Source: BOKV01 sp049289295 (GTDB taxonomy: Bacteria > Pseudomonadota > Alphaproteobacteria > Rhizobiales > Rhizobiaceae). From it: DNA of 64,000 nt. Under the pieces are notes generated by a model, which was given only the letters and a program-made list of their open reading frames with translations, had not been told where the DNA came from and did no database searches. The stretch's first letter is position 1. The number at the start of each line of letters is the position of its first letter. Location: positions 372,001 to 436,000 of the forward strand of contig JBATLL010000075.1 in NCBI GenBank assembly GCA_049289295.1, in the 5' to 3' direction. The position numbers and the translations under genes were made by a program. Positions 27,199-35,222 of this stretch are shown piece after piece.

Positions 27199-28131
27199 AT
27201 GCATCCAGCAGTATCAGTGATTATCTTCACGGTGCTTTCGGGCGCCGGATTTGGTCTTGTCGGCCTGATCGGTTTGGGCATGCCGCTGCCGGGCGGTGCA
27301 TGGCAGGTTTTTTTCATTTGCCTGCTTGCCGGCGGTATCTCGGTTGCCGGGCTGTTATCTTCCACCTTTCACCTGGGACATCCAGAACGCGCATGGCGCG
27401 CCTTCTCGCAATGGCGGACGTCGTGGCTGTCGCGCGAGGGCGTTCTATCCGTGGCAACGCTTGGTGCGTTCGCGCTCTACGGACTGATCTGGATGACAAG
27501 TGGAGAGCGCGTCGACCTGCTGGGTTATGCCATCGCCGTGCTGTCCTTGCTCACGGTCTACTCGACGGCGATGATTTACGGGCAATTGAAAACGGTGCCG
27601 CAATGGAGCCAGGCAATGACACCGGCTGTCTATCTGCTCTATGCACTGGCCAGCGGGTTCCTGATCGGTTCGGCTTTTTCCGATGGTGCTTTGCTATCGT
27701 TTGCGTCGAACGGCATGTTGGCGCTCCTCCTGCTCATCGTGGCATGGATTGCGAAATTCATGTGGTGGCGCAGCGCAAGTGAAGCGTCACTTGAATCGCG
27801 CGGTATGACCCGCGAAACGGCGACCGGACTTGGTCGCATAGGCAAGGTTCGCCTGCTAGAACGACCGCACTCGGGAGAAAACTACCTTACCCGCGAAATG
27901 ATCCACAAGATCGGGCGCAAGCATGCGCTGGCGCTGCGTCGGATAGCCATCGCGCTGGGCCTTGTCCTGCCTCTTCTTCTTTGCGCCGGCATGTTGCTGA
28001 TGGAACTGCCGCAATTGACATTGCTTGTAGCAGCGATTTCGATGATCGCAGGCCTGTTTGCCGAGCGGTGGCTGTTTTTCGCTGAGGCAGTCCATTCTGT
28101 TTCCCTCTATTATGATGAAGGGCGAATCTGA
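27199..28131 (+). CDS. soeC: DmsC-type membrane anchor subunit, SoeC
   Basis: A 310-residue membrane protein with about eight hydrophobic helices and the DmsC-family features MHPAVSVIIFTVLSGAGFG at the N-terminus and STFHLGHPERAWRAFSQWRTSWLSREG at about residues 55-80. It would anchor SoeAB to the inner membrane and hand electrons to quinone. It lies three bases after soeB. Confidence 0.9.
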   Translation: MHPAVSVIIFTVLSGAGFGLVGLIGLGMPLPGGAWQVFFICLLAGGISVAGLLSSTFHLGHPERAWRAFSQWRTSWLSREGVLSVATLGAFALYGLIWMTSGERVDLLGYAIAVLSLLTVYSTAMIYGQLKTVPQWSQAMTPAVYLLYALASGFLIGSAFSDGALLSFASNGMLALLLLIVAWIAKFMWWRSASEASLESRGMTRETATGLGRIGKVRLLERPHSGENYLTREMIHKIGRKHALALRRIAIALGLVLPLLLCAGMLLMELPQLTLLVAAISMIAGLFAERWLFFAEAVHSVSLYYDEGRI

Positions 28132-28155
28132 TCCGCCTGCCAGCAAGGAGCTCCC

Positions 28156-28623
28156 ATGTCTGCACGCATAGCCGACCGACTGAAGGAACTTGGAATCCTA
28201 TTGCCTGAGCCACCGAAGCCGGTGGCCAGCTATGTTGGGTTTGTCAGGCAGGGTGATCTGGTTTTCATCTCTGGGCAGCTTCCCTTTGAAGCAGGTGTGC
28301 TGAAGGGCACCGGCTTGCTTGGCCGTGACATTGGCACAGACGAAGGGGCAGCGGCTGCGCGCATATGCGCGATCAACGTGCTGGCACAGGTCAAGGCAGT
28401 GTGTGACGGGGACATGGAGCGCATCGTGCGCTGCATCAGGCTCGGCGGCTTTGTTGCATCAATGCCGGACTATACCGACCATCCCAAGGTCATCAACGGT
28501 GCCTCCGACCTGATGGCCCAGGTGCTTGGCGAAAAGGGCGTTCATGCCCGCGCGGCGGTCGGCGTGGCTTGCCTTCCATTGAATGCCTGTGTCGAGGTGG
28601 AAGCGGTCTTCGCCATTGCATGA
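28156..28623 (+). CDS. RidA/YjgF-family protein lacking the catalytic arginine
   Basis: A 155-residue YjgF/YER057c-fold protein. The C-terminal strand reads HARAAVGVACLPLNACVEVEAV; in E. coli RidA the equivalent is ARSCVEVARLPK, where R105 is needed for imine hydrolysis, and here it is Cys. It therefore belongs to one of the non-archetypal Rid subfamilies, and enamine or imine deaminase activity should not be assumed. The ATG at 28156 follows AAGGAG. It lies 24 bases after soeC and just before a PfkB kinase, probably in the same operon. Confidence 0.88.
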   Translation: MSARIADRLKELGILLPEPPKPVASYVGFVRQGDLVFISGQLPFEAGVLKGTGLLGRDIGTDEGAAAARICAINVLAQVKAVCDGDMERIVRCIRLGGFVASMPDYTDHPKVINGASDLMAQVLGEKGVHARAAVGVACLPLNACVEVEAVFAIA

Positions 28624-28661
28624 GCAGAGTTCGAAAGCTGGAACGGGCATCGGAATCAGGA

Positions 28662-29588
28662 ATGGCTGATCACGAGACCAGAGTGCTGGTATGCGGCGTC
28701 GCGGTGCTCGATTTCGTTTTCAATCTCGACGAGATGCCGCGGACGGCGGAGAAATTCCGAGCGAATTCAGCAAGCATCGTTGGCGGCGGCGGGGCTGCCA
28801 ATGGTGCAGTTGGCATTTCACGGCTGGGCGGAAAAGCCCATCTTGCCTGCAGGATCGGGGATGATGTCCTTGCAGATCTGATCGTCAGGGAACTGTTGGC
28901 GGAAGGTGTTGACTGCCAGCTGGTGCGGCGATTTGCGGGCAGGCAATCGTCATTTTCCTCCATCTTCATCGATGGCCAGGGTGAGCGACAGATCGTCAAT
29001 TTTCGGGACATGGACATCAGTTTCGATGCTGATTGGATTGCGGCGGGTGTGCCTGACGGGCTCAAGGCAGTTCTTGCTGACACGCGCTGGCCGCAAGGTG
29101 CCGGAAAGGCCATGGAAATAGCGCGCGAACGCGGCATTCCGGGAGTGTTGGATGTGGAAGCGCCTGCCAGCGAATCGCTGGAGGCCATTGCGCTCGCCAG
29201 CCATGCTGCCTTTTCAGCCCAGGGGCTGAGGGACATGACGGCAGAAAGCGGGTTGGCCGAAGGTCTTTTGAAGCTGCGCGAACTTCCCGCGATGCGTTCA
29301 TTTGATGGTTGGGCAGGTGTGACCGATGGCGGCCAGGGCGTCTTCTATCTTGAAGGGAATTCGGTTGTTCACGTGCCGGCATTTGCCGTTCATGTGGTTG
29401 ATACGCTTGGAGCGGGCGATCTGTGGCACGCGGCTTTCGCTCTGAGGCTCGCAGAAGGTGCGGATGTGAAAGAAGCGATTGTCTTTGCAAACGCGGCGGC
29501 TGCGATCAAATGCACGCGCCATGGTGGCAGGCTCGGAATGCCTGATCGCGAGGAGACCGAAGCGTTCCTGCGGGCTCGCAATGCATGA
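28662..29588 (+). CDS. PfkB-family carbohydrate kinase resembling sulfofructose kinase (YihV-like)
   Basis: A 308-residue ribokinase-fold enzyme with the GG switch region (VGGGGAANGAVG, about 40-51) and catalytic GAGD at 250-253. It resembles E. coli YihV more than ribokinase: it shares VLAD-x-RW, HAAFS-x-x-GL and a C-terminal KCTR-x-GGR-x-G-x-PD. The three YihV residues reported to bind the sulfonate, K27, N109 and R138 (from memory), align without gaps to K31, N113 and R142. Phosphorylation of sulfofructose or a similar sulfonated sugar is therefore plausible. It closes the soeABC-ridA run. The ATG at 28662 is used; ATG 28620, overlapping the previous stop, would add 14 residues. Confidence 0.75.
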   Translation: MADHETRVLVCGVAVLDFVFNLDEMPRTAEKFRANSASIVGGGGAANGAVGISRLGGKAHLACRIGDDVLADLIVRELLAEGVDCQLVRRFAGRQSSFSSIFIDGQGERQIVNFRDMDISFDADWIAAGVPDGLKAVLADTRWPQGAGKAMEIARERGIPGVLDVEAPASESLEAIALASHAAFSAQGLRDMTAESGLAEGLLKLRELPAMRSFDGWAGVTDGGQGVFYLEGNSVVHVPAFAVHVVDTLGAGDLWHAAFALRLAEGADVKEAIVFANAAAAIKCTRHGGRLGMPDREETEAFLRARNA

Positions 29589-29593
29589 AAAAG

Positions 29594-29670
29594 TGGTGAT
29601 CCCGACAGGATTCGAACCTGTGACCTACGGATTAGGAATCCGTCGCTCTATCCTGCTGAGCTACGGGACC
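29594..29670 (-). tRNA. tRNA-Arg (anticodon CCT)
   Basis: A complete cloverleaf on the minus strand. The acceptor stem GGTCCCG pairs with CGGGATC (one G-T), followed by discriminator A and an encoded CCA. The D stem is GCTC/GAGC, the anticodon stem ACGGA/TCCGT encloses loop TTCCTAA with anticodon CCT, and the T arm is ACAGG-TTCGAAT-CCTGT. It decodes AGG. It is convergent with the kinase gene, five bases from its stop. Confidence 0.96.
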
Positions 29671-29866
29671 ACGCGAGCATCAATAGCCGAGGAGGCAATT
29701 CACGCCAACCCCGATTTTGACCTGTTGCACGACGGGCGAATGGAAAACCGGGTTGCGCGCGATTGGGTGGTCCTGTAGTCACGCTGGCAACGAAACCCGG
29801 TAGCTGCTTGCCTGCGATCATCGAGCAGGTTGAAACATTCCGGGATGGTCCAGAACGGAGTTCCAA

Positions 29867-31171
29867 ATGCGCGTTGCAATGATCGGAACCGGCTATGTCG
29901 GTCTGGTGTCTGGAGCCTGTTTTGCCGATTTCGGCCACGAAGTCGTGTGTATCGACAAGGACGAGGCGAAGATTTCGGCGCTCAAGGCAGGACGGATACC
30001 GATCTTCGAACCTGGCCTGGATGTTCTCGTTTCGACCAATGTGAAGGCGGGCAGGCTGTCCTTCACAACCGACCCGGTCGACGCAATCCGCAAGGCGGAC
30101 GTGGTGTTCATCGCTGTTGGAACGCCAGCACGCCGTGGTGACGGGCATGCGGACCTCCAGTATGTGCATGCGGCGGCCGAAGAGCTTGGTAGGCTCATAG
30201 AGGACTATACGGTGATCGTGACCAAATCGACCGTCCCGGTTGGCACCGGTGACGAGGTTGAGGCGATCATCCGCAGGGTAAATCCCAATGCGAATTTCGA
30301 TGTGGCGTCGAATCCCGAATTTCTGAGGGAAGGAGCCGCGATCAACGATTTCAAGCGACCTGACCGTATCGTCGTCGGCACCAACAGTGACCGGGCGGTC
30401 GCGGTGATGCGCGAGCTGTATCGCCCGCTTTACCTCAATGAAACGCCGATGGTCGTGACCGACCGCCGCACGGCGGAACTGATCAAGTATGCAGCCAATG
30501 CGTTCCTCGCGGTAAAGATCGGGTTCATCAACGAAATCTCCGACCTGTGCGATGCTGTGGGGGCGAATGTGCAACAGGTGGCGCGCGGGATTGGACTTGA
30601 TAACCGGATTGGCAGCAAGTTTCTCCATGCAGGACCGGGCTATGGCGGCTCCTGTTTTCCAAAGGACACGCTGGCGCTCACCAAGACAGCCAATGAGAAT
30701 GGAACACCCGTTACAATTGTCGATGCGGTCATTGAAGCGAACGCCAATCGCAAGCATGCGATGATTGACCGTATCGAGAAGGCCGCAGGCGGAAATCTGG
30801 CAGGCAAGACGATTGCCGTTCTCGGCCTGACCTTCAAGCCGAACACGGATGACATGCGCGATGCGCCAAGTCTGGTGATCATTCCGGGTCTGCAGGCGCG
30901 TGGCGCCACGATCAGAGCCTATGATCCGGAAGGAATGGAGGAGGCGGCCCGTTTCCTTGGTGACATTCATTTTGCCTCAGGTGCATATGAATGCCTCGAA
31001 GGCGCGGACTTTGCTGTCATCCTGACGGAATGGGACCAATTTCGCGCTCTCGATCTTCGCCGCGTCGCTGGCTGCCTGAAAGACCGGACCCTTGTTGACC
31101 TGCGCAACATCTACCCGCTCGAGGAAACGCGCGACAAGGGTCTGACTTATTATTCGATCGGCAGGCCCTGA
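29867..31171 (+). CDS. ugd: UDP-glucose 6-dehydrogenase
   Basis: Cytoplasmic NAD-dependent enzyme that oxidises UDP-glucose twice to UDP-glucuronate, a precursor of exopolysaccharide and lipid sugars. The 434-residue protein has the N-terminal Rossmann motif MIGTGYVGLVSG (5-16), FIAVGTP, ASNPEFLREG and the catalytic nucleophile C263 in YGGSCFPKDT, followed by a C-terminal UDP-binding domain (GLTFKPNTDDMRDAPS). The ATG has a GGAG site. It stands alone on its strand between a tRNA and a peptidase gene. Confidence 0.96.
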   Translation: MRVAMIGTGYVGLVSGACFADFGHEVVCIDKDEAKISALKAGRIPIFEPGLDVLVSTNVKAGRLSFTTDPVDAIRKADVVFIAVGTPARRGDGHADLQYVHAAAEELGRLIEDYTVIVTKSTVPVGTGDEVEAIIRRVNPNANFDVASNPEFLREGAAINDFKRPDRIVVGTNSDRAVAVMRELYRPLYLNETPMVVTDRRTAELIKYAANAFLAVKIGFINEISDLCDAVGANVQQVARGIGLDNRIGSKFLHAGPGYGGSCFPKDTLALTKTANENGTPVTIVDAVIEANANRKHAMIDRIEKAAGGNLAGKTIAVLGLTFKPNTDDMRDAPSLVIIPGLQARGATIRAYDPEGMEEAARFLGDIHFASGAYECLEGADFAVILTEWDQFRALDLRRVAGCLKDRTLVDLRNIYPLEETRDKGLTYYSIGRP

Positions 31172-31251
31172 TCGGGTGAAATGGCGAGAATCCGGCCCTG
31201 TTGACGCAGTGGCCTGCGAATTGCCGCAATCGGCGCGATAAATTGTTAAAC

Positions 31252-31266
31252 ATAACATTCTGTTAT
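31252..31266. promoter_or_regulatory. Perfect palindrome upstream of the M48 peptidase
   Basis: ATAACA-TTC-TGTTAT is a perfect 6-3-6 inverted repeat in an AT-rich patch 12 bases before the first possible start of the peptidase gene. It could be an operator or part of the promoter region; no more can be said. Confidence 0.3.
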
Positions 31267-31278
31267 TCCTGACATGGT

Positions 31279-32814
31279 ATGCAGGCATTTGCGCTGCCAC
31301 CAAGCCGAGGCCGTCAATTGATAGTCAAATGGGGGAAAAGTACCGGACGTGCCGGCACACTGCTGCATCGACTGATGCTTTGCGGTGCGCTTCTGGTAAT
31401 GCCCGGCCTCCAGGGCTGTGTGCTTTCCGGGCTTACTGGCGAAAATGCGGAACCGACGCTGGCGACCAGTTTCGTAAGGCCTGACGATCCGCAGGAATCC
31501 ATCGGTGCGCGTGAACATCCGCTGGTCCTGGCGAAATATGGTGGTGAATATCGCAATGCCGAGGCGGAAAAAGCCGTGGCACTCATCGTCGGCCAGCTCA
31601 TTTCGGTTTCCGAAGATCCATCACGGGTCTTCAAGATCACCATTCTCGATTCACCCAAGATCAATGCCTTCGCGCTTCCAGGCGGATATCTCTATGTCAC
31701 GCGTGGCCTTCTTGCGTTGGCCAGCGATTCTTCCGAGCTCGCAGCTGTCATTGCGCATGAGATGGCCCATGTGTCGGCAAATCACGCCATCTTGCGCCAG
31801 GAAAAGCTCAGCTCCGTCAAGGTGGGCGAGGAAGTGGTGCACGAAGTGCTGGGCGACAGTGTCGCAGCGAAAGTCGCGCTGGCTTCCAACCAGCTCAAAC
31901 TGGCGGACTTTTCACGCGAGCAGGAGCTTCAGGCAGATGCGGTCGGCATTCGCATGATCGGAAATGCGGGCTTCGACCCCTATGCGGCGGCCCGCTTCCT
32001 GGAAACGATGCAAGCCTATCAGGCGCAGAAAGCGGGCACCGGCGGCGGTCTTGATGATGCGAATTTCCTGTCCAGTCATCCGGCAACCCCGCAACGCATT
32101 GAACTTGCGCGCCGCCATGCCCGTTTCTTCGGTGCGCCCGGCATAGGCGAGCGCGGCAAGGAACGTTATCTCAAGGGCATTGATGGTCTGCTGTTTGGTG
32201 ATACTGCCGATGAGGGATTTGTCAGGGGCAGGGTCTTCTCGCATACGGGGCTTGGCATCACCTTCTCCGTTCCCGAAGGTTCCCGGCTGGACAATCAGCC
32301 CAAGGCAATCATCGTCACGGGCCCTGGTGATGCCGCCACGCGCTTTGATGCAGCTGTGCTGGGCCGCCGCCAGGACCTGGAGGGATATCTGCGCAGCGGC
32401 TGGATAAACGGCCTTCGACCTGAAAGCATTGTTTCCACCGAGTCACCGTCTGGATTGAATTCGGCGTCTGCCGATGCAGTGGCGGATGGGTGGAATTTCC
32501 GCATCAAGGTCATACAGATCGACAGCCAGGTTTACCGCTTCATCACTGCAGCACCTGCAGGCAATATCCAATTGCGGGAAGTCTCCGATGTCATCACCAG
32601 TTCCTTCAGGCGAATGAGCCAGGCGGAAGTTGCTGCGCTGGCTCCGCTGCGCATTCGGGTCAAAAAGATTGCGCCTGGCGATTCACTGGGTTCACTTGTC
32701 GCCCAGATGCGCGGAAGCGATGACCCGCTGAAACTCTTCCAGCTCATGAACGGACTTGCACCGGGCCAATCGCCAGAGTCCGATTCACTGGTGAAACTCG
32801 TACTGGACAAGTGA
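31279..32814 (+). CDS. M48-family metallopeptidase lipoprotein with C-terminal LysM-like domain
   Basis: A cell-envelope zinc peptidase of 511 residues in the YggG/BepA-like M48 group. The zinc motif is H160-E-M-A-H164, with a downstream Glu in the REQELQADAVG segment (glutamate ligand). A lipobox LQGC ends at C47, so it should be a lipoprotein. The last 60 residues (IAPGDSLGSL...LFQLMNGL) look like a LysM domain. The start is uncertain: ATG 31279 gives a long basic N-region, and TTG 31318 is also possible. Role in periplasmic or outer-membrane protein quality control is by family. It is convergent with the sigma factor gene. Confidence 0.88.
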   Translation: MQAFALPPSRGRQLIVKWGKSTGRAGTLLHRLMLCGALLVMPGLQGCVLSGLTGENAEPTLATSFVRPDDPQESIGAREHPLVLAKYGGEYRNAEAEKAVALIVGQLISVSEDPSRVFKITILDSPKINAFALPGGYLYVTRGLLALASDSSELAAVIAHEMAHVSANHAILRQEKLSSVKVGEEVVHEVLGDSVAAKVALASNQLKLADFSREQELQADAVGIRMIGNAGFDPYAAARFLETMQAYQAQKAGTGGGLDDANFLSSHPATPQRIELARRHARFFGAPGIGERGKERYLKGIDGLLFGDTADEGFVRGRVFSHTGLGITFSVPEGSRLDNQPKAIIVTGPGDAATRFDAAVLGRRQDLEGYLRSGWINGLRPESIVSTESPSGLNSASADAVADGWNFRIKVIQIDSQVYRFITAAPAGNIQLREVSDVITSSFRRMSQAEVAALAPLRIRVKKIAPGDSLGSLVAQMRGSDDPLKLFQLMNGLAPGQSPESDSLVKLVLDK

Positions 32815-32820
32815 TCGCGA

Positions 32821-33687
32821 TCAGGCCGGCAAGGCGGAATCTTCGGTGAAGGCCAGCATCGCCACCTTGAGCTTCTGCATGGCACGATTTTCCAGCTGAC
32901 GAACCCGCTCCTTGGAAACGCCGAGTTCCAGGCCCAACGCCTCCAGCGTCGCCCCTTCCTCGCTGAGTCTTCTTGCCGATATGATGCGGGCCTCTCTCTC
33001 GTCGAGGTTGGTCATCGCGGCCTTGAGCCAGGCATTGTGCCTGGCCGCGTCGATAGTGTGTTCGACTACCTCGTCGGGCAACGCTGAATCGTCAGGCAGA
33101 AAGTCCTGCCGCTCACCCGGATTGCCTGAATCGTCGAAGACTGGTGCGTTCAACGAGATATCGGAGGATGACAGGCGGGCATCCATGGCAACGACGTCCG
33201 AAAGCGGTCTGCCGATGGCGGTCGCGATCTGCTGGTACATTTCCTGGGAGGAAACCGGCGTGCCGGACTGGGCAATCTTCCTGCGGATCTTGCGCAGATT
33301 GAAAAACAGCGACTTCTGGTTCGAGCTGGTGCCAGGGCGCACGATGGACCAGTTGCGCAGCACGAATTCCTGTATCGATGCCCTGATCCACCAGGTCGCA
33401 TAGGTGGAAAAGCGAACGCCCCTTTCAGGGTTAAAGCGAGCTGCCGCCTCAAGTAGCCCGACATGGCCTTCCTGAACCAGGTCGTTCATGGCCAGACCAT
33501 AGTTGCGGAACTTGCCGGCCATTGCGATCACGAGGCGCATGTGGGCAATCGTCAATTGGCACAAGGCCTGCTGATCGCGCTGCGTCGTCCAGCGCACCGC
33601 AAGCTGGTGCTCCTCATCGCGCTCCAGATAGGGTGCTGATCTGGCTGCGCTAGCCAAGTGCGTAGCGTTTGTGCCTTGTCGAGGCAT
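32821..33687 (-). CDS. rpoH: RNA polymerase sigma factor, RpoH type (RpoH2-like)
   Basis: A 288-residue group 3 sigma-32-type factor. It has region 2 (HMRLVIAMAGKFRNYG, then DLVQEGHVGLLEAAARFNPERGVRFSTYATWWIRASIQE), the RpoH-box-like segment NQKSLFFNLRKIRRKI and region 4 with LGVSKERVRQLENRAM. The ATG at 33687 is chosen over 33705 because GGAGGGCAAG precedes it. Rhizobia often carry two rpoH genes; the divergent N-terminus suggests the RpoH2 class involved in oxidative or general stress, which is inference. It follows carD downstream of a terminator. Confidence 0.9.
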   Translation of the reverse strand: MPRQGTNATHLASAARSAPYLERDEEHQLAVRWTTQRDQQALCQLTIAHMRLVIAMAGKFRNYGLAMNDLVQEGHVGLLEAAARFNPERGVRFSTYATWWIRASIQEFVLRNWSIVRPGTSSNQKSLFFNLRKIRRKIAQSGTPVSSQEMYQQIATAIGRPLSDVVAMDARLSSSDISLNAPVFDDSGNPGERQDFLPDDSALPDEVVEHTIDAARHNAWLKAAMTNLDEREARIISARRLSEEGATLEALGLELGVSKERVRQLENRAMQKLKVAMLAFTEDSALPA

Positions 33688-33753
33688 CTTGCCCTCCACT
33701 TTCATGGTGAAGGGATTTTGCCTTCATTACGACGACAGGAACATGGGCGCTGC

Positions 33754-33769
33754 TTCACCTTTTGGTGAA
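33754..33769 (-). promoter_or_regulatory. Inverted repeat in front of rpoH
   Basis: TTCACC-TTTT-GGTGAA is a perfect 6-bp inverted repeat with a four-base spacer, just after the carD terminator and 66 bases before rpoH. It may be an operator or a leader hairpin of rpoH. Confidence 0.35.
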
Positions 33770-33770
33770 C

Positions 33771-33797
33771 AAAAAACCCAGCTCGAAGGCCGGGTTT
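33771..33797 (-). terminator. Rho-independent terminator of carD
   Basis: On the minus strand, AAACCCGGC pairs with GCTGGGTTT (one G-T) around a short loop and is followed by a run of six T. It lies 28 bases after the carD stop and separates carD from rpoH. Confidence 0.88.
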
Positions 33798-33825
33798 CTT
33801 GCTAAGCAATTCCTTGGGATAGCGA

Positions 33826-34389
33826 TCAGGCTGCTTCTTCCTGCTCGGTTTCTTCTGTCTTGGGGCCGCGCTTGGGGCCCTTTGCCAGGGATTTTTCCAC
33901 CAGCACCACCGACTCGGTTGTCGAAATGCGGTTCACGGCGGAAATCTCGCGTGCCATGCGATCCAGTGCGGCCTCATAAAGCTGACGCTCGCTATAGGAC
34001 TGTTCTGGCTGATTATCAGCACGGAACAGGTCGCGTACAACTTCCGAAATCGCAATCAGATCGCCGGAATTGATCTTTGCTTCATATTCCTGCGCACGGC
34101 GCGACCACATGGTGCGCTTGACGCGGGCACGGCCCTGAACTGTCTTGAGTGCCTTTTCGATTGTCTCCGGCTCGGAAAGCTTGCGCATGCCTGCCGTCGC
34201 AATCTTGGAAACAGGAACGCGAAGCGTAAGCTTGTCCTGTTCGAAATTCACGACAAAGAGCTCAAGCTTGTGGCCTGCCACTTCCTGCTCTTCGATTGCC
34301 GTGATCTGCCCCACGCCATGGGCCGGATAGACGATGTACTCGCCCGTCTTGAAACCGTGCCGCTGTGTGGTCTTCTTGGCTGTTGCCAT
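33826..34389 (-). CDS. carD: CarD-family transcription regulator
   Basis: A 187-residue protein that binds RNA polymerase beta and stabilises open complexes, especially at rRNA and stress promoters. The N-terminal RNAP-interaction domain (about 12-75) begins TGEYIVYPAHGVGQI, followed by a helical DNA-binding domain containing MWSRRAQEYEAKINSGDLIAIAEVVRDL-like sequence and a charged tail ending KGPKRGPKTEETEQEEAA. Spaced to a strong vegetative promoter by a leader of about 250 bases and ended by its own terminator, so it is probably monocistronic. Confidence 0.95.
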   Translation of the reverse strand: MATAKKTTQRHGFKTGEYIVYPAHGVGQITAIEEQEVAGHKLELFVVNFEQDKLTLRVPVSKIATAGMRKLSEPETIEKALKTVQGRARVKRTMWSRRAQEYEAKINSGDLIAISEVVRDLFRADNQPEQSYSERQLYEAALDRMAREISAVNRISTTESVVLVEKSLAKGPKRGPKTEETEQEEAA

Positions 34390-34765
34390 TTACACATACT
34401 CCCTGTTTGCCCGGCAGCCGGGAATCCTTGTCGCGATCCAGTCAGACCGCCAATCACGCCTGGCGTGAACTTGTCCGGATTTGCAGAAGGAATATCCCGA
34501 GAAACAACAGGCGAGAAAGGAACCAGGCGCGCACCCTATAGGTCCGACAAACCACCTGGAAGTTCTGCCGTTGTCAGGAATTCAACTGTCCCTTGATGGA
34601 CCAGCCGAGAATTTGGGGCCGGTCAAAATCCGTCAATTCCCGTGTATATATACCATTTTTCTGCAAAAATCAATTTCTTCCCGCACTAGCGAAGAAGCGA
34701 TGCCGGCTTGATGTGCCGGAATTTGCCGTCAACGTTAATCGCACGCTCCCCAAAGGCGTTGCCCG
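34390..34765. other. Intergenic stretch between carD and fdxA: long carD leader, no gene seen
   Basis: This 376-base gap holds the carD promoter and its leader of about 250 bases. The only open frames are on the opposite strand and look like neither a known protein nor a codon-biased gene. No tRNA, and no recognisable riboswitch or terminator. The 3' end of fdxA lies at the right border. Confidence 0.6.
34645..34673 (-). promoter_or_regulatory. Sigma-70 promoter of carD
   Basis: Read on the minus strand: -35 TTGATT (34673-34668), a 17-base spacer, and -10 TATATA (34650-34645), near consensus. Transcription would start near 34638, about 250 bases before carD. Confidence 0.7.
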
Positions 34766-35107
34766 TCAGACGTCACCTTCGCCTGGTGCAGGGGAGAAAT
34801 ACTTGTCGAACTTGTCTTCCATCCCGTCAAATTCCTTCGCGTCTTCCGGCGCGTCCTTCTTGCGGGTGATGTTGGGCCATTTGGCAGCAAATTCGGCATT
34901 CAACTGGAGCCACTTCTCGAGCCCCGGTTCCGTATCGGGCTTGATTGCTTCGGCCGGACATTCCGGCTCACAAACACCGCAGTCGATGCATTCCACGGGA
35001 TCAATGACAAGCATGTTCACGCCTTCGTAGAAACAATCCACGGGGCAGACTTCCACGCAGTCCATGTACTTGCACTTGATGCAATTGTCGTTGACGATAT
35101 AGGTCAT
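34766..35107 (-). CDS. fdxA: Ferredoxin FdxA (two-cluster, 7Fe or 8Fe type)
   Basis: A 113-residue soluble ferredoxin. Cysteines at 9, 12, 17, 21 and 25 (CIKCKYMDCVEVCPVDC) and at 40, 43, 46 and 50 (CIDCGVCEPEC) form two clusters; one is probably [3Fe-4S], as in other FdxA. The start MTYIVNDNCIKCKYMDCVEVC is the family norm, and the acidic C-terminal extension (EKWLQLNAEFAAKWPNI) is typical of Hyphomicrobiales. It is a general low-potential electron carrier. Monocistronic or trailing the S4 gene, 115 bases apart. Confidence 0.96.
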   Translation of the reverse strand: MTYIVNDNCIKCKYMDCVEVCPVDCFYEGVNMLVIDPVECIDCGVCEPECPAEAIKPDTEPGLEKWLQLNAEFAAKWPNITRKKDAPEDAKEFDGMEDKFDKYFSPAPGEGDV

Positions 35108-35222
35108 GCAACGCTCCGGCCATTCTTCGCTACAACGGGCGACAAGTGCCTACCCGCTTTGAGCGCCACCTTCAAGAATGTTTGTTTCCAAATCGGGTGA
35201 CAGGGACACAAGGAAGCAGGGT

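Noticed and set aside
29594..29670. The tRNA as an integration site (attB) for a mobile element
   Set aside because: No integrase, no repeat of its 3' end and only housekeeping genes on both sides.
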